A DNA stretch of 10,878 bases from Anaerolineaceae bacterium UBA5224 (GCA_002409365.1 DHUW01000092.1:643-11520), one strand, 5' to 3'. Counted from the first letter of the stretch, positions 1 through 7,276 are shown. Translations and numbers: made by a program. Notes: generated from the sequence alone by a model not told the origin.

Positions 1-149
1 AAAGCATTCATCGAACAAAGTTCCACTTCGGTGTTGCCAAAAACAGTTGTCAGACCCAGCACTTCCAGGTCAGGGGAACGCAATGCTGCCAAAATTGCCA
101 TGGCATCGTCAATGCCGGGGTCAGTATCAATAATAATTTTTAGAGCCAT
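1..149 (-). CDS. Nucleoside hydrolase (third copy), N-terminal part only
   Basis: This gene starts at 149 on the minus strand and runs off the left edge, so only about 49 residues are visible. They begin MALKIIIDTDPGIDDAMAI, which carries the DxDPGxDDA signature of the inosine/uridine-preferring nucleoside hydrolase family. In that family these aspartates bind Ca2+ and activate water to cleave the N-glycosidic bond of a ribonucleoside, giving ribose and a free base. A following TTVFGN segment matches the family's conserved strand with the Asn. The start is supported by a GGAGAGG ribosome binding site a few bases upstream (on the minus strand). It is the last visible gene of the operon and is separated from the second hydrolase by a 79-bp gap containing a hairpin. 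Its N-terminus differs from the other two copies, so it may have another substrate preference; that cannot be judged from 49 residues. Confidence 0.9.
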   Translation of the reverse strand, partial: MALKIIIDTDPGIDDAMAILAALRSPDLEVLGLTTVFGNTEVELCSMNA

Positions 150-173
150 AGCACACCTCTCCAATTATTCTCA

Positions 174-200
174 CAGAAGGTCCTCAATGAGGACCTTCTG
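174..200 (-). promoter_or_regulatory. Perfect 12-bp hairpin between the second and third nucleoside hydrolase genes
   Basis: CAGAAGGTCCTC (174-185) and GAGGACCTTCTG (189-200) are exact reverse complements around a 3-base loop. Neither strand has a T-run after the stem, so it is not a canonical intrinsic terminator. It sits upstream of the ribosome binding site of the third hydrolase. An RNA processing or stability element, or a partial terminator with its U-tract lost, are the likeliest roles; this is inference. Confidence 0.65.
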
Positions 201-228
201 GACTAAGTTTAGTGATTCTTGATCGAAC

Positions 229-1152
229 CTAATATTTTTTCATCAACTCGAACACCTTCATTACAAATGCATCCCGGTCGATATCCATCACAGCAAAAGC
301 ATTTTTCTGCCATTTGGCATCGCTGAACAGGTCTGTAACAGTCTTTCCTTGCGTGATCGAACCCTTGGTTTCCACCCGGATCCCAGCAGGATAGGCTTTA
401 AAGATCGAATCATCAGCGGCATAAAGCACCGCAGCCGGATCGTGCATACTGATACCTAAAATTCCAATGCGCTTCATAAAGCCGACAATATCCTGGACTA
501 CATCTCGGAAAAAGACAGCCTCATTGCTGCCTAATGCGCCCACCTGGTCCAGCTCGGCAGGGGTCATAAGAGCTTTCATGGTCATATCCAGACCGCACAT
601 GTGCACTGGCACCCCGGAAGTAAAGACGATATCCGCAGCTTCGGGATCAGCATAAATATTAAACTCTGCTGCCGGAGTAGTATTGCCAGCAGCTGTGGCA
701 CCGCCCATGATAACAATGCGTTTGATCAGCCCGGGGAGATCCGCGTATTTGAGAAAAGCCATAGCAAGGTTGGTAAGCGGTCCGATGGCAATGAGTTCCA
801 GCTCACCTTGTTGTTGCAAAGCAATATGATGGATCGCGTCCCAGGCAGGCATGGCGGCTGTTGTCCGGGAATGGGGCAAGTCAAATCCAGCCATGCCGTT
901 GGCACCGTGGACCGACGAGGCTTCCACCCTTTTGCGGAAGATCGGACCTGATGCTCCCTGGTAAACCGGGACATCCCAGTCCAAAAATTCTACTAAGCCT
1001 AATGCATTGTAGGTGGTATGCTCCAGCCCAACGTTGCCAGCCACACTGGTTATCGCCAATACATTCAGTTGCGGCAACTGCCTGGCAAGCAGGAAGGCGA
1101 TGGCATCATCCACACCCGGATCGCAATCCAGGATCACAGGAATGGGGTTCAT
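229..1152 (-). CDS. Inosine/uridine-preferring nucleoside hydrolase (second copy)
   Basis: Predicted cytoplasmic enzyme of 307 residues, a normal length for the family, hydrolysing ribonucleosides to ribose and base. The Ca2+/catalytic aspartate cluster is seen as LDCDPGVDDA (D9, D11, D15, D16). Further family positions are the AGN motif (N40), GPLTN (125-129), GNTTPAAEFN (N157, E163, N165) and the His-Asp pair H237-D238. All key residues are present, so it should be active. Its start overlaps the stop of the first hydrolase by 4 bp (ATGA), implying translational coupling. It shares the fold motifs with its neighbour but differs clearly in sequence (SVHGANGMAGF where the neighbour has NIHGDTGLDGP), so the pair is not a recent duplication. 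Substrate preference (purine, pyrimidine or both) cannot be read from the sequence. Confidence 0.95.
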   Translation of the reverse strand: MNPIPVILDCDPGVDDAIAFLLARQLPQLNVLAITSVAGNVGLEHTTYNALGLVEFLDWDVPVYQGASGPIFRKRVEASSVHGANGMAGFDLPHSRTTAAMPAWDAIHHIALQQQGELELIAIGPLTNLAMAFLKYADLPGLIKRIVIMGGATAAGNTTPAAEFNIYADPEAADIVFTSGVPVHMCGLDMTMKALMTPAELDQVGALGSNEAVFFRDVVQDIVGFMKRIGILGISMHDPAAVLYAADDSIFKAYPAGIRVETKGSITQGKTVTDLFSDAKWQKNAFAVMDIDRDAFVMKVFELMKKY

Positions 1153-2093
1153 GCTTGCTCCTTTCCATACCAGGCAGCAGCTTCAGCCAAAAGGTCTATG
1201 AAACCTTCCCGGTCGATACCGACTACGGCATGTGTATTTGGTTGTTGACCATTGAATCCATAATGATCAGCAATGGTTGCTCCCCGGCAAAAATCACCGG
1301 AGGTTTCAATCTGCACAAAATATTCTTTGATTGTCAGGATTTCAGGCTTCACCAGCGCAGCTACTGCCACAGCGTCATGTACCGGCGCCCCGGCATAGCC
1401 GATGCTGCGGTGAAAACCGTAAAAGAAGTCCAGCCATTCCGCTACTACAGTGGCAATCGGGTTACCTAGAGCTCGGATGCGTTCGAAATCTTCCGGGAAC
1501 ACCAGAGCCTTCAGGGTCACATCCAGACCAGCCATAGTAAGCGATAATCCAGATTTGAAGACTACATCGGCAGCTTCGGGATCGACCAGAATATTGAACT
1601 CAGCAGCCGGTGTCCAGTTGCCATGATCCAAACCACCGCCCATGATCGATATCTGAGCGATTTTGGGCTTTAATTCAGGATGCAGGATCAGCAGTGCGCC
1701 AACGTTCGTCAGGGGGCCTGTGGCCACGATCGTGACCGGTTCGCTCGAATCTGTAATGGTTTTTGCCATTAACTCAACAGCACTGAGCGGAAGCGCTTCA
1801 AATGCTGGTTCTGGGAGCGCCGGTCCATCCAGCCCGGTATCACCGTGAATATTGCCTGCATGGACGGGTTCACCAAACAGCGGTCTTTCCCTGCCCATGG
1901 CAAAAGGAGCGTCAATGCCCAACAGAGTCATTACCCGCCGGGCATTATAACTGGTCTTTTCGATACTCTGATTGCCACTAACCGAGGTACAGGCTAAGAT
2001 TTCAAGCTTATCGTTGGCTTTGGCAAGCATCCAGGCAATGGCATCGTCATGACCCGGATCTCCATCAAGAATGATAGGGATTCTGGAGGTCAT
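1149..2093 (-). CDS. Inosine/uridine-preferring nucleoside hydrolase (first copy)
   Basis: Predicted cytoplasmic nucleoside N-glycohydrolase of 314 residues. The signature is LDGDPGHDDA (D10, D12, D16, D17), followed by SGNQ (N41), NIHGDTGLDGP (81-91), GPLTN (126-130), GNWTPAAEFN (N159, E165, N167) and the catalytic-type pair H239-D240 in APVHDA. The NIHGD and VHD segments resemble the RihA/RihB pyrimidine-type enzymes, which is only a weak hint at specificity. The ATG overlaps the stop of permease 2 by 4 bp (ATGA), with GGAG-like sequence just upstream. Being coupled to a nucleoside importer suggests it consumes what the transporter brings in. Confidence 0.95.
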   Translation of the reverse strand: MTSRIPIILDGDPGHDDAIAWMLAKANDKLEILACTSVSGNQSIEKTSYNARRVMTLLGIDAPFAMGRERPLFGEPVHAGNIHGDTGLDGPALPEPAFEALPLSAVELMAKTITDSSEPVTIVATGPLTNVGALLILHPELKPKIAQISIMGGGLDHGNWTPAAEFNILVDPEAADVVFKSGLSLTMAGLDVTLKALVFPEDFERIRALGNPIATVVAEWLDFFYGFHRSIGYAGAPVHDAVAVAALVKPEILTIKEYFVQIETSGDFCRGATIADHYGFNGQQPNTHAVVGIDREGFIDLLAEAAAWYGKEQA

Positions 2094-3043
2094 TCGGCAC
2101 CTTTCGCAGCAACCTGGCGTTTCTTGAGCTTATTCATGGTGCTGATGGCATACAGCACCAGACCAATGATGGTCACCAAATATGGGATCACCGAAACCAG
2201 GTAACTGGAGACGCCCTGCATTCCGGAAACCTTGGTGCGAAGAGCCTGTGCGAAACCAAACAGTAAGGACGAAAGCATAGTACCAAGCGGTTCACCGCGT
2301 CCCATAGCTTGAGCTGCCAGAGCGATAAAACCACGTCCAGCAACCATGCCTGAGTTCCATCCTTGTGAATAATACATGGACATAAATGCTCCGCCCAGAC
2401 CAGCCAAAGCACCCGAGAATGCGATCGCGATATATTGGATCTTCTCCACTGAAACACCGATGGATGTTGCTGCATTCGGGTTTTCGCCCACAGCGCGAAT
2501 GTTCAACCCCAGTGGTGTTTTATACAGAATTACCCAAATCAACCAGACAAACAGGAATGCCAGGTAGGTCAATACAGAATGACCTGACAAAACCTGCCCA
2601 AGAAAAGGTATGGATTGGACCAGGGGAATATTCACGGTCGGAATGAGCAGATCTCTCGTAACCAATGCGCCTGTGTTGCCTTTCATACCGGTAAACATGT
2701 AGAGGAGGAAGATAGTTCCGCCAGCTCCTAACATGTTTACTGCGATACCACCCAGAATGATGTCGGTTTTCATCTTGAAGGCAAAAAAGCCGATCAATAG
2801 AGCTAACAATATCCCAACAACCACTGCCCCAAGAACGCCTACCAGCCAGGATTGTGTCCAATAGCCGATTAAAGCACCGAAAAGCGCCGATATCATCATA
2901 ATACCTTCGAGACCGATATTCACAACACCAGCCTTTTCAGCGATCACAGCGCCCATTGCAGCAAACAGGATCGGGGCTGTGATACGGATTACGCTGAAAA
3001 GAAAGTCAGTATTAAAAATCGATAAAAGAAGATCGCCAATCAT
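2090..3043 (-). CDS. ABC transporter permease 2, nucleoside type (YufQ/NupQ-like)
   Basis: Integral membrane subunit of 317 residues from the branched-chain amino acid/ribose/BMP permease superfamily (BPD_transp_2). The hallmark motif AGVVNIGLEG lies at about residues 38-47, after a first hydrophobic segment, and about eight or nine hydrophobic stretches follow, ending in a membrane segment and a short basic tail (KLKKRQ). Length and motif match the second permease of BMP-type nucleoside importers such as B. subtilis YufQ/NupQ. It would pair with permease 1 to form the pore. The ATG overlaps the stop of permease 1 by 4 bp, and its own stop overlaps the first hydrolase in the same way, so synthesis of the subunits and the hydrolase is probably linked. 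Confidence 0.93.
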   Translation of the reverse strand: MIGDLLLSIFNTDFLFSVIRITAPILFAAMGAVIAEKAGVVNIGLEGIMMISALFGALIGYWTQSWLVGVLGAVVVGILLALLIGFFAFKMKTDIILGGIAVNMLGAGGTIFLLYMFTGMKGNTGALVTRDLLIPTVNIPLVQSIPFLGQVLSGHSVLTYLAFLFVWLIWVILYKTPLGLNIRAVGENPNAATSIGVSVEKIQYIAIAFSGALAGLGGAFMSMYYSQGWNSGMVAGRGFIALAAQAMGRGEPLGTMLSSLLFGFAQALRTKVSGMQGVSSYLVSVIPYLVTIIGLVLYAISTMNKLKKRQVAAKGAE

Positions 3044-4203
3044 GAGATGCTTCCTCCTTGGCTTCCTGCAACATTCGGCAGAGCCAGATCTCCTTGGTCT
3101 GCATAAGCTTCCTGCAGTGCCAGGTCACGTTGGGCATTACGAACCACAATTTTCTGCCGATATTTTGCAAGGAATTGTTCCGCAGCAAAGAACAGGAAGA
3201 TGGCTGCCTGGATGATATCGATCATTTCTGAAGGTACATCACTGTAGGTTGCCATCAAGTCGCAGCCCTTGTTCAGGTAGGCAATAAAGAAGGCTGCGAA
3301 TGGCACAAAAATCGGATTATTTTTTGCCAAAATCGCAATCGTTATGCCAAGCCAACCATAACCCGGGAGTTCACGCCACAAGAATGTGTTGTACCTCCCA
3401 AGAACCTCAATGCTACCACCCATACCAGAAAGAAGGCCACCAATCACTTGCGACAGGATAATGACAGCTCCAACCTGCATGCCCGAATATTGAGCAAAGG
3501 ATTGGTTGATACCGATCATGCGAATGGCATAGCCCCACTTTGTGCGATACATAAATAATGCAATGATGACCACAAAAACCAGCGCCACTACGAACCCCCA
3601 GGTCAACTTGGTGCCGTTGGCGACAATTTCTGGAATTTTTGCTGTCTCCAGGATCGGGAAAGTCTGAGTGGCACCTTTGGTGCGGTCAGCAAATACAAAA
3701 TTCAGGAAATGCAGGATGACAAACATGACCACATAGTTCATCATCAGAGAAGTGACCATCTCGCTTGCTCCCAGTTTCACTTTGAGCACTGCCGGGATGA
3801 GCATGATCAAACCGCCGGCAATCGCGCCAGCCAACACACAAACCACCTGGTGAAGCCCTGTGTTGAGGTGAAGGTAGATACCAAGCAACGCGCCAACAAA
3901 ACCACCCAGCATGATCGCGCCCTCACCTCCCAGGTTGAACTGATTGGCCGAGAACATGACACATACTGCCAGACCTGAGAAAATGGTCGGGATCATGGCT
4001 GCCAGAATAGTCAGAAAACTGACCGTATTAAAAACATTGCCAGTTGCCTTAAAACTAACCACCGGACCGACCAGCAAATATTTCAAAGCGGTGAGGGGTT
4101 CATCGGAAGAGAGGAAGATGAAAATCGTGGCAACTGCCAAGGCTAACAAAATGGCAGCCAGTCCGCGAAGCAAATTAAATAATAACAACCTTCTGTCACT
4201 CAT
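3040..4203 (-). CDS. ABC transporter permease 1, nucleoside type (YufP/NupP-like)
   Basis: Integral membrane protein of 387 residues in the BPD_transp_2 superfamily. A first hydrophobic helix covers about residues 10-31, the family motif FNLGGEG lies at about 89-95, and several more hydrophobic segments follow. A soluble tail of about 50 residues at the C-terminus (from about KYRQKIV onward) is longer than I would expect. Order and size match the first permease of BMP/nucleoside importers (YufP/NupP). Its start overlaps the end of the ATPase gene by 8 bp and its stop overlaps permease 2 by 4 bp. The transported substrate is inferred from the nucleoside hydrolases in the same operon and the BMP binding protein, not from the permease sequence itself. 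Confidence 0.92.
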   Translation of the reverse strand: MSDRRLLLFNLLRGLAAILLALAVATIFIFLSSDEPLTALKYLLVGPVVSFKATGNVFNTVSFLTILAAMIPTIFSGLAVCVMFSANQFNLGGEGAIMLGGFVGALLGIYLHLNTGLHQVVCVLAGAIAGGLIMLIPAVLKVKLGASEMVTSLMMNYVVMFVILHFLNFVFADRTKGATQTFPILETAKIPEIVANGTKLTWGFVVALVFVVIIALFMYRTKWGYAIRMIGINQSFAQYSGMQVGAVIILSQVIGGLLSGMGGSIEVLGRYNTFLWRELPGYGWLGITIAILAKNNPIFVPFAAFFIAYLNKGCDLMATYSDVPSEMIDIIQAAIFLFFAAEQFLAKYRQKIVVRNAQRDLALQEAYADQGDLALPNVAGSQGGSIS

Positions 4204-5797
4204 AGCTCACCTTAGCAATTTCTTCTTCGGTCTGGTGTTTCAGACCGAGCATATATTCGCCCATAACTTCATCGTCTAATTGAGAAGTATCTTCAAAATA
4301 TGCCACGATCTTTCCACCATACATTACGATCAGACTGTCGCTGAGTTCAATGACCTCATTAAGGTCAGCTGAAACCAACAAAACAGCAGCGCCTTCACGG
4401 CTGAGTTCAACGATCTCATTTCGGATAAATTCGGTCGCACCTACATCAATACCGCGGGTAGGCTGATCAGCAATCAGAAGAGTTGGTTTGCTGGAAAGTT
4501 CGCGAGCGACGACCACTTTTTGAATGTTACCGCCAGAAAGCATTTTGACTTGCTGTTTGCGTGACTTTGCCAGAATGCGATAATCAACGATCAGGTTGTC
4601 GCATTCAGAATGGATCTCCTGCACATTAAAAAGAGGACCTTTATTGAAACGACTGTCTGTAAACCGATCCGAAATAACATTCTCTTCGATGGTGGCAATA
4701 TCTGCGATGCCATAAGTCATGCGGTCTTCCGGTACCAGGGAAACCCCGCGATCCCGAATCTTATTCTGTGGCTGGTTAATGATCGACTCGCCGCAGACTG
4801 TGATCGTTCCGGTATCAGGCGTGTTCAGGTTGAAGAGCATTTCCACCAGTTCACGCTGTCCATTGCCTTCAACACCTGCAATTCCCAAAATCTCACCCCG
4901 ACGGACAGAGAAAGACAGTTTATCAAGCATCTTTTTGTTCCAGCGGTTGGTGTATTCCAGATCACGAACCTTCAATATCGTCTCGGTAGGTTGGGCTTTA
5001 TCTTTTACCACCTTTAGAACAACATCACGTCCAACCATCAGCCTGGAAATCTCGGCTTCGCTGATGTCGGCTGTGTTATAAACACCCATAGTCCTACCGC
5101 CTCGCATGATGGTCAGTCGGTCAGTAATTTGTTTAATTTCCTTGAGCTTATGAGAAATAAAGACAATAGTCAAGCCTTGCTCTTTAAGTGCAATCAGTTC
5201 CTTGAATAATTCCGTGGTTTCTTGTGTGGTAAGTACAGCTGTAGGTTCGTCCAAAATCAATATTTTGGCACCGCGAACCAGAGCTTTCAGAATCTCAACT
5301 TTTTGCTTCATACCTACCGGAATATCCATCACTTTTGAATTCGGTTCAATTCGAAAGTTATACCGGGCGGCATTTTCCTCGGCGATTTGTACAGCTTTCT
5401 TGTAATCGACGAGCAAACGAGATTTTGTTGTGGGCGCCATACCCAAGACGATATTTTCAGCCACAGTCAAGCTGGGAACCAGCATAAAATGCTGATGGAC
5501 CATACCAATACCGAGAGATATGGCTTTTTGGGGATTGTGAATGGCTACCGGTTGGCCGTTGATCAGGATTTCGCCGCTGGTGGGCTGTTCCAAACCGAAA
5601 AGGATTTTCATCAGCGTGGATTTGCCTGCGCCATTTTCACCCATGATGGCATGAATTTCACCCCTTCTTAAGGAAAAATTCACATCTTTGTTTGCAGCAA
5701 TTCCGTTGGGATAAACCTTGTTGATCCCTCTCATCTGGACAACAAAATCTTCTTGTTCTACAACTTCCTCTTGTTCAACTATAACTTCTTGTTCCAT
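4196..5797 (-). CDS. Nucleoside ABC transporter ATP-binding protein, double NBD (YufO/NupO-like)
   Basis: Cytoplasmic ATPase of 533 residues with two fused nucleotide-binding domains, as in YufO/NupO and RbsA-like proteins. NBD1 has Walker A GENGAGKST (53-61), Q-loop Q102, Walker B LILDEP (D183, E184) and H-loop H216, but a divergent signature (VGMKQK, 161-166). NBD2 has a Walker A without Lys (GVEGNGQ, 308-314), a canonical LSGG signature (420-423), Walker B IADQP with Gln445 in place of the catalytic Glu, and no H-loop His (VSADLN). The expected arrangement is therefore one competent composite ATP site (NBD1 Walker motifs with NBD2 LSGG) and one degenerate site, which is usual for this subfamily. 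The start at 5797 has an AAGGA-like site upstream. The first 19 residues include three hexapeptide repeats (EQEVIV, EQEEVV, EQEDFV), an unusual acidic extension; family homology begins near residue 20. Confidence 0.95.
   Translation of the reverse strand: MEQEVIVEQEEVVEQEDFVVQMRGINKVYPNGIAANKDVNFSLRRGEIHAIMGENGAGKSTLMKILFGLEQPTSGEILINGQPVAIHNPQKAISLGIGMVHQHFMLVPSLTVAENIVLGMAPTTKSRLLVDYKKAVQIAEENAARYNFRIEPNSKVMDIPVGMKQKVEILKALVRGAKILILDEPTAVLTTQETTELFKELIALKEQGLTIVFISHKLKEIKQITDRLTIMRGGRTMGVYNTADISEAEISRLMVGRDVVLKVVKDKAQPTETILKVRDLEYTNRWNKKMLDKLSFSVRRGEILGIAGVEGNGQRELVEMLFNLNTPDTGTITVCGESIINQPQNKIRDRGVSLVPEDRMTYGIADIATIEENVISDRFTDSRFNKGPLFNVQEIHSECDNLIVDYRILAKSRKQQVKMLSGGNIQKVVVARELSSKPTLLIADQPTRGIDVGATEFIRNEIVELSREGAAVLLVSADLNEVIELSDSLIVMYGGKIVAYFEDTSQLDDEVMGEYMLGLKHQTEEEIAKVSYE
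5741..5794 (-). repeat. Three 18-bp tandem repeats at the 5' end of the ATPase gene
   Basis: Directly after the start codon (minus strand) come three 18-base units, each opening with GAACAAGA and each encoding EQE plus three residues that are mostly Val or hydrophobic: EQEVIV, EQEEVV, EQEDFV. Units differ mainly in their second half. This looks like in-frame repeat expansion giving an acidic N-terminal extension before the first ABC domain. Confidence 0.7.
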
Positions 5798-5828
5798 TTA
5801 TAGGTATCCTTATTGGAGCTGTTAAGAC

Positions 5829-5860
5829 TCGAGGGGAGCTAGACAAGTAGCTCCCCTCGA
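5829..5860 (-). promoter_or_regulatory. Perfect 13-bp hairpin between the binding-protein and ATPase genes
   Basis: TCGAGGGGAGCTA (5829-5841) and TAGCTCCCCTCGA (5848-5860) are exact reverse complements around the 6-base loop GACAAG. The hairpin lies 35 bp after the binding-protein stop codon. There is no T-run on the downstream (minus-strand) side, so it should not terminate fully. In many ABC importer operons a hairpin after the binding-protein gene protects the upstream mRNA or limits read-through, giving excess binding protein over the membrane subunits; that is the inferred role here. Confidence 0.75.
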
Positions 5861-5894
5861 AATCGATCCTAAAAAATGAGTTCCTCAGACTGAA

Positions 5895-7055
5895 CTAAGG
5901 CTGTAAAGAGTCTCGCAGGGCAACCACTGCATTGGTGGTGTCACCAATCGCGGTGGGAACGATGATTTTGCCGGCAACAATGTCAGCCTGGGCTGCCAGA
6001 ACGGCATCCTGGACAGCTTGAGGTGCAATCTTGGCAAAGTTCTTGTCAGTCACGATTCCAACACCGCCTTCGGCAATACCGAGGCGAACTTCCTGACCAA
6101 AGTAGGTGCGACCGGCATCCCATTCATCAAAGAACCAGATGAGGGATTGACCGATATTCTTCAGACCTGAGGTAAGGGTGATGGCAGCCTGGTCGGCAGG
6201 CAGAGTCAGTTCCTGGTCAGAGTCGACGCCAATGAACCAGGCCTTGCCCGATTCCAAAGCAGCTTCAGCACCACCATTACCGGAAAGTCCGGCAACGCCC
6301 CAAAGGATGTCGGCATTTTTGTCATTGATCATAGACAAACCCATTTCCTTAGCGGTGGCAGTGTCAACATAGCTGTTGACATAGCGGGTGTCAACCTTGA
6401 TTTCGGGGTTGGCAGCCTGGGCACCGAGCAGGAAACCATAAAGGAAGTCATTGATCACAGGGCTGTCGATACCACCGATGAAACCAACAACAGATTCGGG
6501 ATTGATTTTTTCAACGCTGGTTTCTGTGGTCATTTTACCAGCAAATGTGCCGATCAAATAGCCCATATCGTTCTGTTTGTAAGTAATATTGATAACGTTT
6601 TGGTTTTCGCCAACGTAGGTGTTGTCATCATAGATCAGGAATTTCTGATCAGGATAAGTGGTAGCAACTTCTTTGAGGTAGTCTGGCATCTGGTAGGTAC
6701 CGCAGATGATCAGGTCGTATTCACCGCTGCTGGCGACTTCATTCAGTGTTTCCAGCCATTTTGGTTGGTCCTGATCAGTGCCGCCCATTTCAATGGACTT
6801 GTAGTTGATTCGTCCGGCCTCAGCCAATGCCTTCAAACCAGATTCGGCAGCATCAAAGAACGATTTGTCACCCAGGTTCCCGTTTACCAGATTGACCACG
6901 TTGTAAACTTTGGCAGCTGGCTCGGCAGGAGCTTCTGATTCGGCGGGAGCTTCTGATTCGACAGGGGCGGCAGGTTCTTCAGCTGGGGTTTGACCACAGC
7001 CAACCATGGAAACTGCCATAATTGCGACAAGTAAAAACAATAAAAACTTCTTCAT
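5895..7055 (-). CDS. BMP-family nucleoside-binding lipoprotein (ABC substrate-binding protein)
   Basis: Predicted membrane-anchored solute-binding protein of 386 residues that captures nucleosides for the importer encoded downstream. A basic, hydrophobic signal peptide (MKKFLLFLLVAIMA) ends in the lipobox MVGC, with the lipidated Cys at residue 20. A linker rich in Ala, Pro and Glu (about 21-48) follows, then the BMP/PnrA-like domain: LGDKSFFDAAESGL (61-74), a segment ending in LIYDDN, VGFIGGIDSP and WFIGVDSDQ. I chose the start at 7055 because AAGGAGAG lies at proper spacing upstream and a clean signal peptide begins there. An in-frame ATG at 7094 would add 13 residues ahead of the signal peptide and coincides with the predicted transcription start. 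It is the first gene of the operon. The family includes PnrA (purine nucleosides) and NupN/BmpD; exact ligand unknown. Confidence 0.94.
   Translation of the reverse strand: MKKFLLFLLVAIMAVSMVGCGQTPAEEPAAPVESEAPAESEAPAEPAAKVYNVVNLVNGNLGDKSFFDAAESGLKALAEAGRINYKSIEMGGTDQDQPKWLETLNEVASSGEYDLIICGTYQMPDYLKEVATTYPDQKFLIYDDNTYVGENQNVINITYKQNDMGYLIGTFAGKMTTETSVEKINPESVVGFIGGIDSPVINDFLYGFLLGAQAANPEIKVDTRYVNSYVDTATAKEMGLSMINDKNADILWGVAGLSGNGGAEAALESGKAWFIGVDSDQELTLPADQAAITLTSGLKNIGQSLIWFFDEWDAGRTYFGQEVRLGIAEGGVGIVTDKNFAKIAPQAVQDAVLAAQADIVAGKIIVPTAIGDTTNAVVALRDSLQP
6925..6960 (-). repeat. Two 18-bp tandem repeats in the lipoprotein linker
   Basis: Two 18-base units on the plus strand (6925-6942 and 6943-6960), each containing GGAGCTTCTGATTCG, differ at one position. 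On the coding strand they give two similar six-residue blocks of the SEAPAE type in the linker between the lipid anchor and the binding domain. They probably change only linker length. Confidence 0.7.
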
Positions 7056-7100
7056 TTTTCTCTCCTTATTGATTTTTTGCAATGGTTTTTGCATTGAACA

Positions 7101-7129
7101 ATATTAAGCTGACTTGACTTAACTGTCAA
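7101..7129 (-). promoter_or_regulatory. Sigma-70-type promoter of the nucleoside operon
   Basis: Read on the minus strand, a perfect -35 box TTGACA (7129-7124) is followed by exactly 17 bp and a -10 box TAATAT (7106-7101, four of six matches). Transcription would begin near 7094, leaving a leader of about 38 bases that carries the AAGGAG site. A small CAATG/CATTG dyad (7080-7096) lies at the very 5' end of that leader. The leader is too short for a known purine riboswitch. Confidence 0.75.
7114..7129. promoter_or_regulatory. Candidate operator overlapping the -35 box
   Basis: TTGAC (7114-7118), six bases, then GTCAA (7125-7129) form a perfect 5-bp dyad covering the operon's -35 box. A GACTT direct repeat (7111-7120) lies alongside. 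The placement fits control by a bound regulator, but the match is short and the -35 hexamer itself supplies one arm, so chance is possible. Confidence 0.35.
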
Positions 7130-7217
7130 CAAATTAATTTTTGAAAAAAAGGGTGGGATCCTCTATGTCCCCATTTCTCGAAATTTTATTTTCGGTGGTG
7201 AATTTATCTGACTTGGT

Positions 7218-7276
7218 TCTCCGGCACAGTGACTACCTGATCAGCTAACCTTTTTTCTCACTGTAAGGTTCGGAGA
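7218..7276. promoter_or_regulatory. Nested dyads in the divergent control region
   Basis: Three inverted pairs are nested here: TCTCCG (7218-7223) with CGGAGA (7271-7276), ACAGTGA (7226-7232) with TCACTGT (7258-7264), and AACCTT (7247-7252) with AAGGTT (7265-7270). A TGATCA palindrome (7238-7243) is inside. The block lies between the two divergent promoters and just upstream of the regulator gene. It is a candidate activator/operator region or leader hairpin; the exact role is inferred from position only. Confidence 0.4.

Noticed and set aside
601..951. Plus-strand open frame of 116 codons opposite the second nucleoside hydrolase
   Set aside because: It lies antisense within a gene that has complete catalytic motifs, has no recognisable protein features, and is explained as a shadow of that coding frame.
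861..1469. Plus-strand open frame of 202 codons spanning the two hydrolase genes
   Set aside because: It crosses the junction of two well-supported minus-strand genes; the product has low-complexity, unstructured composition and no family resemblance.
4196..5797. Degenerate NBD2 (no Walker A Lys, Gln for catalytic Glu, no H-loop His) as a sign of a decaying gene
   Set aside because: These substitutions are usual in the second domain of YufO-like nucleoside ATPases, and the LSGG signature needed by the other site is intact.
5829..5860. Hairpin read as a rho-independent terminator ending a single-gene transcript
   Set aside because: No T-run follows on the minus strand, and the ATPase gene 31 bp further on has no clear promoter of its own, so full termination is unlikely.
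7056..7094. Upstream start at 7094 for the binding lipoprotein, adding 13 residues
   Set aside because: The extension precedes a perfect lipoprotein signal peptide, lacks its own ribosome binding site, and begins at the predicted transcription start. The ATG at 7055 has AAGGAG correctly placed.
7056..7094. Purine or other riboswitch in the operon leader
   Set aside because: The predicted leader is only about 38 bases, too short for known purine aptamers, and contains only a 5-bp dyad.
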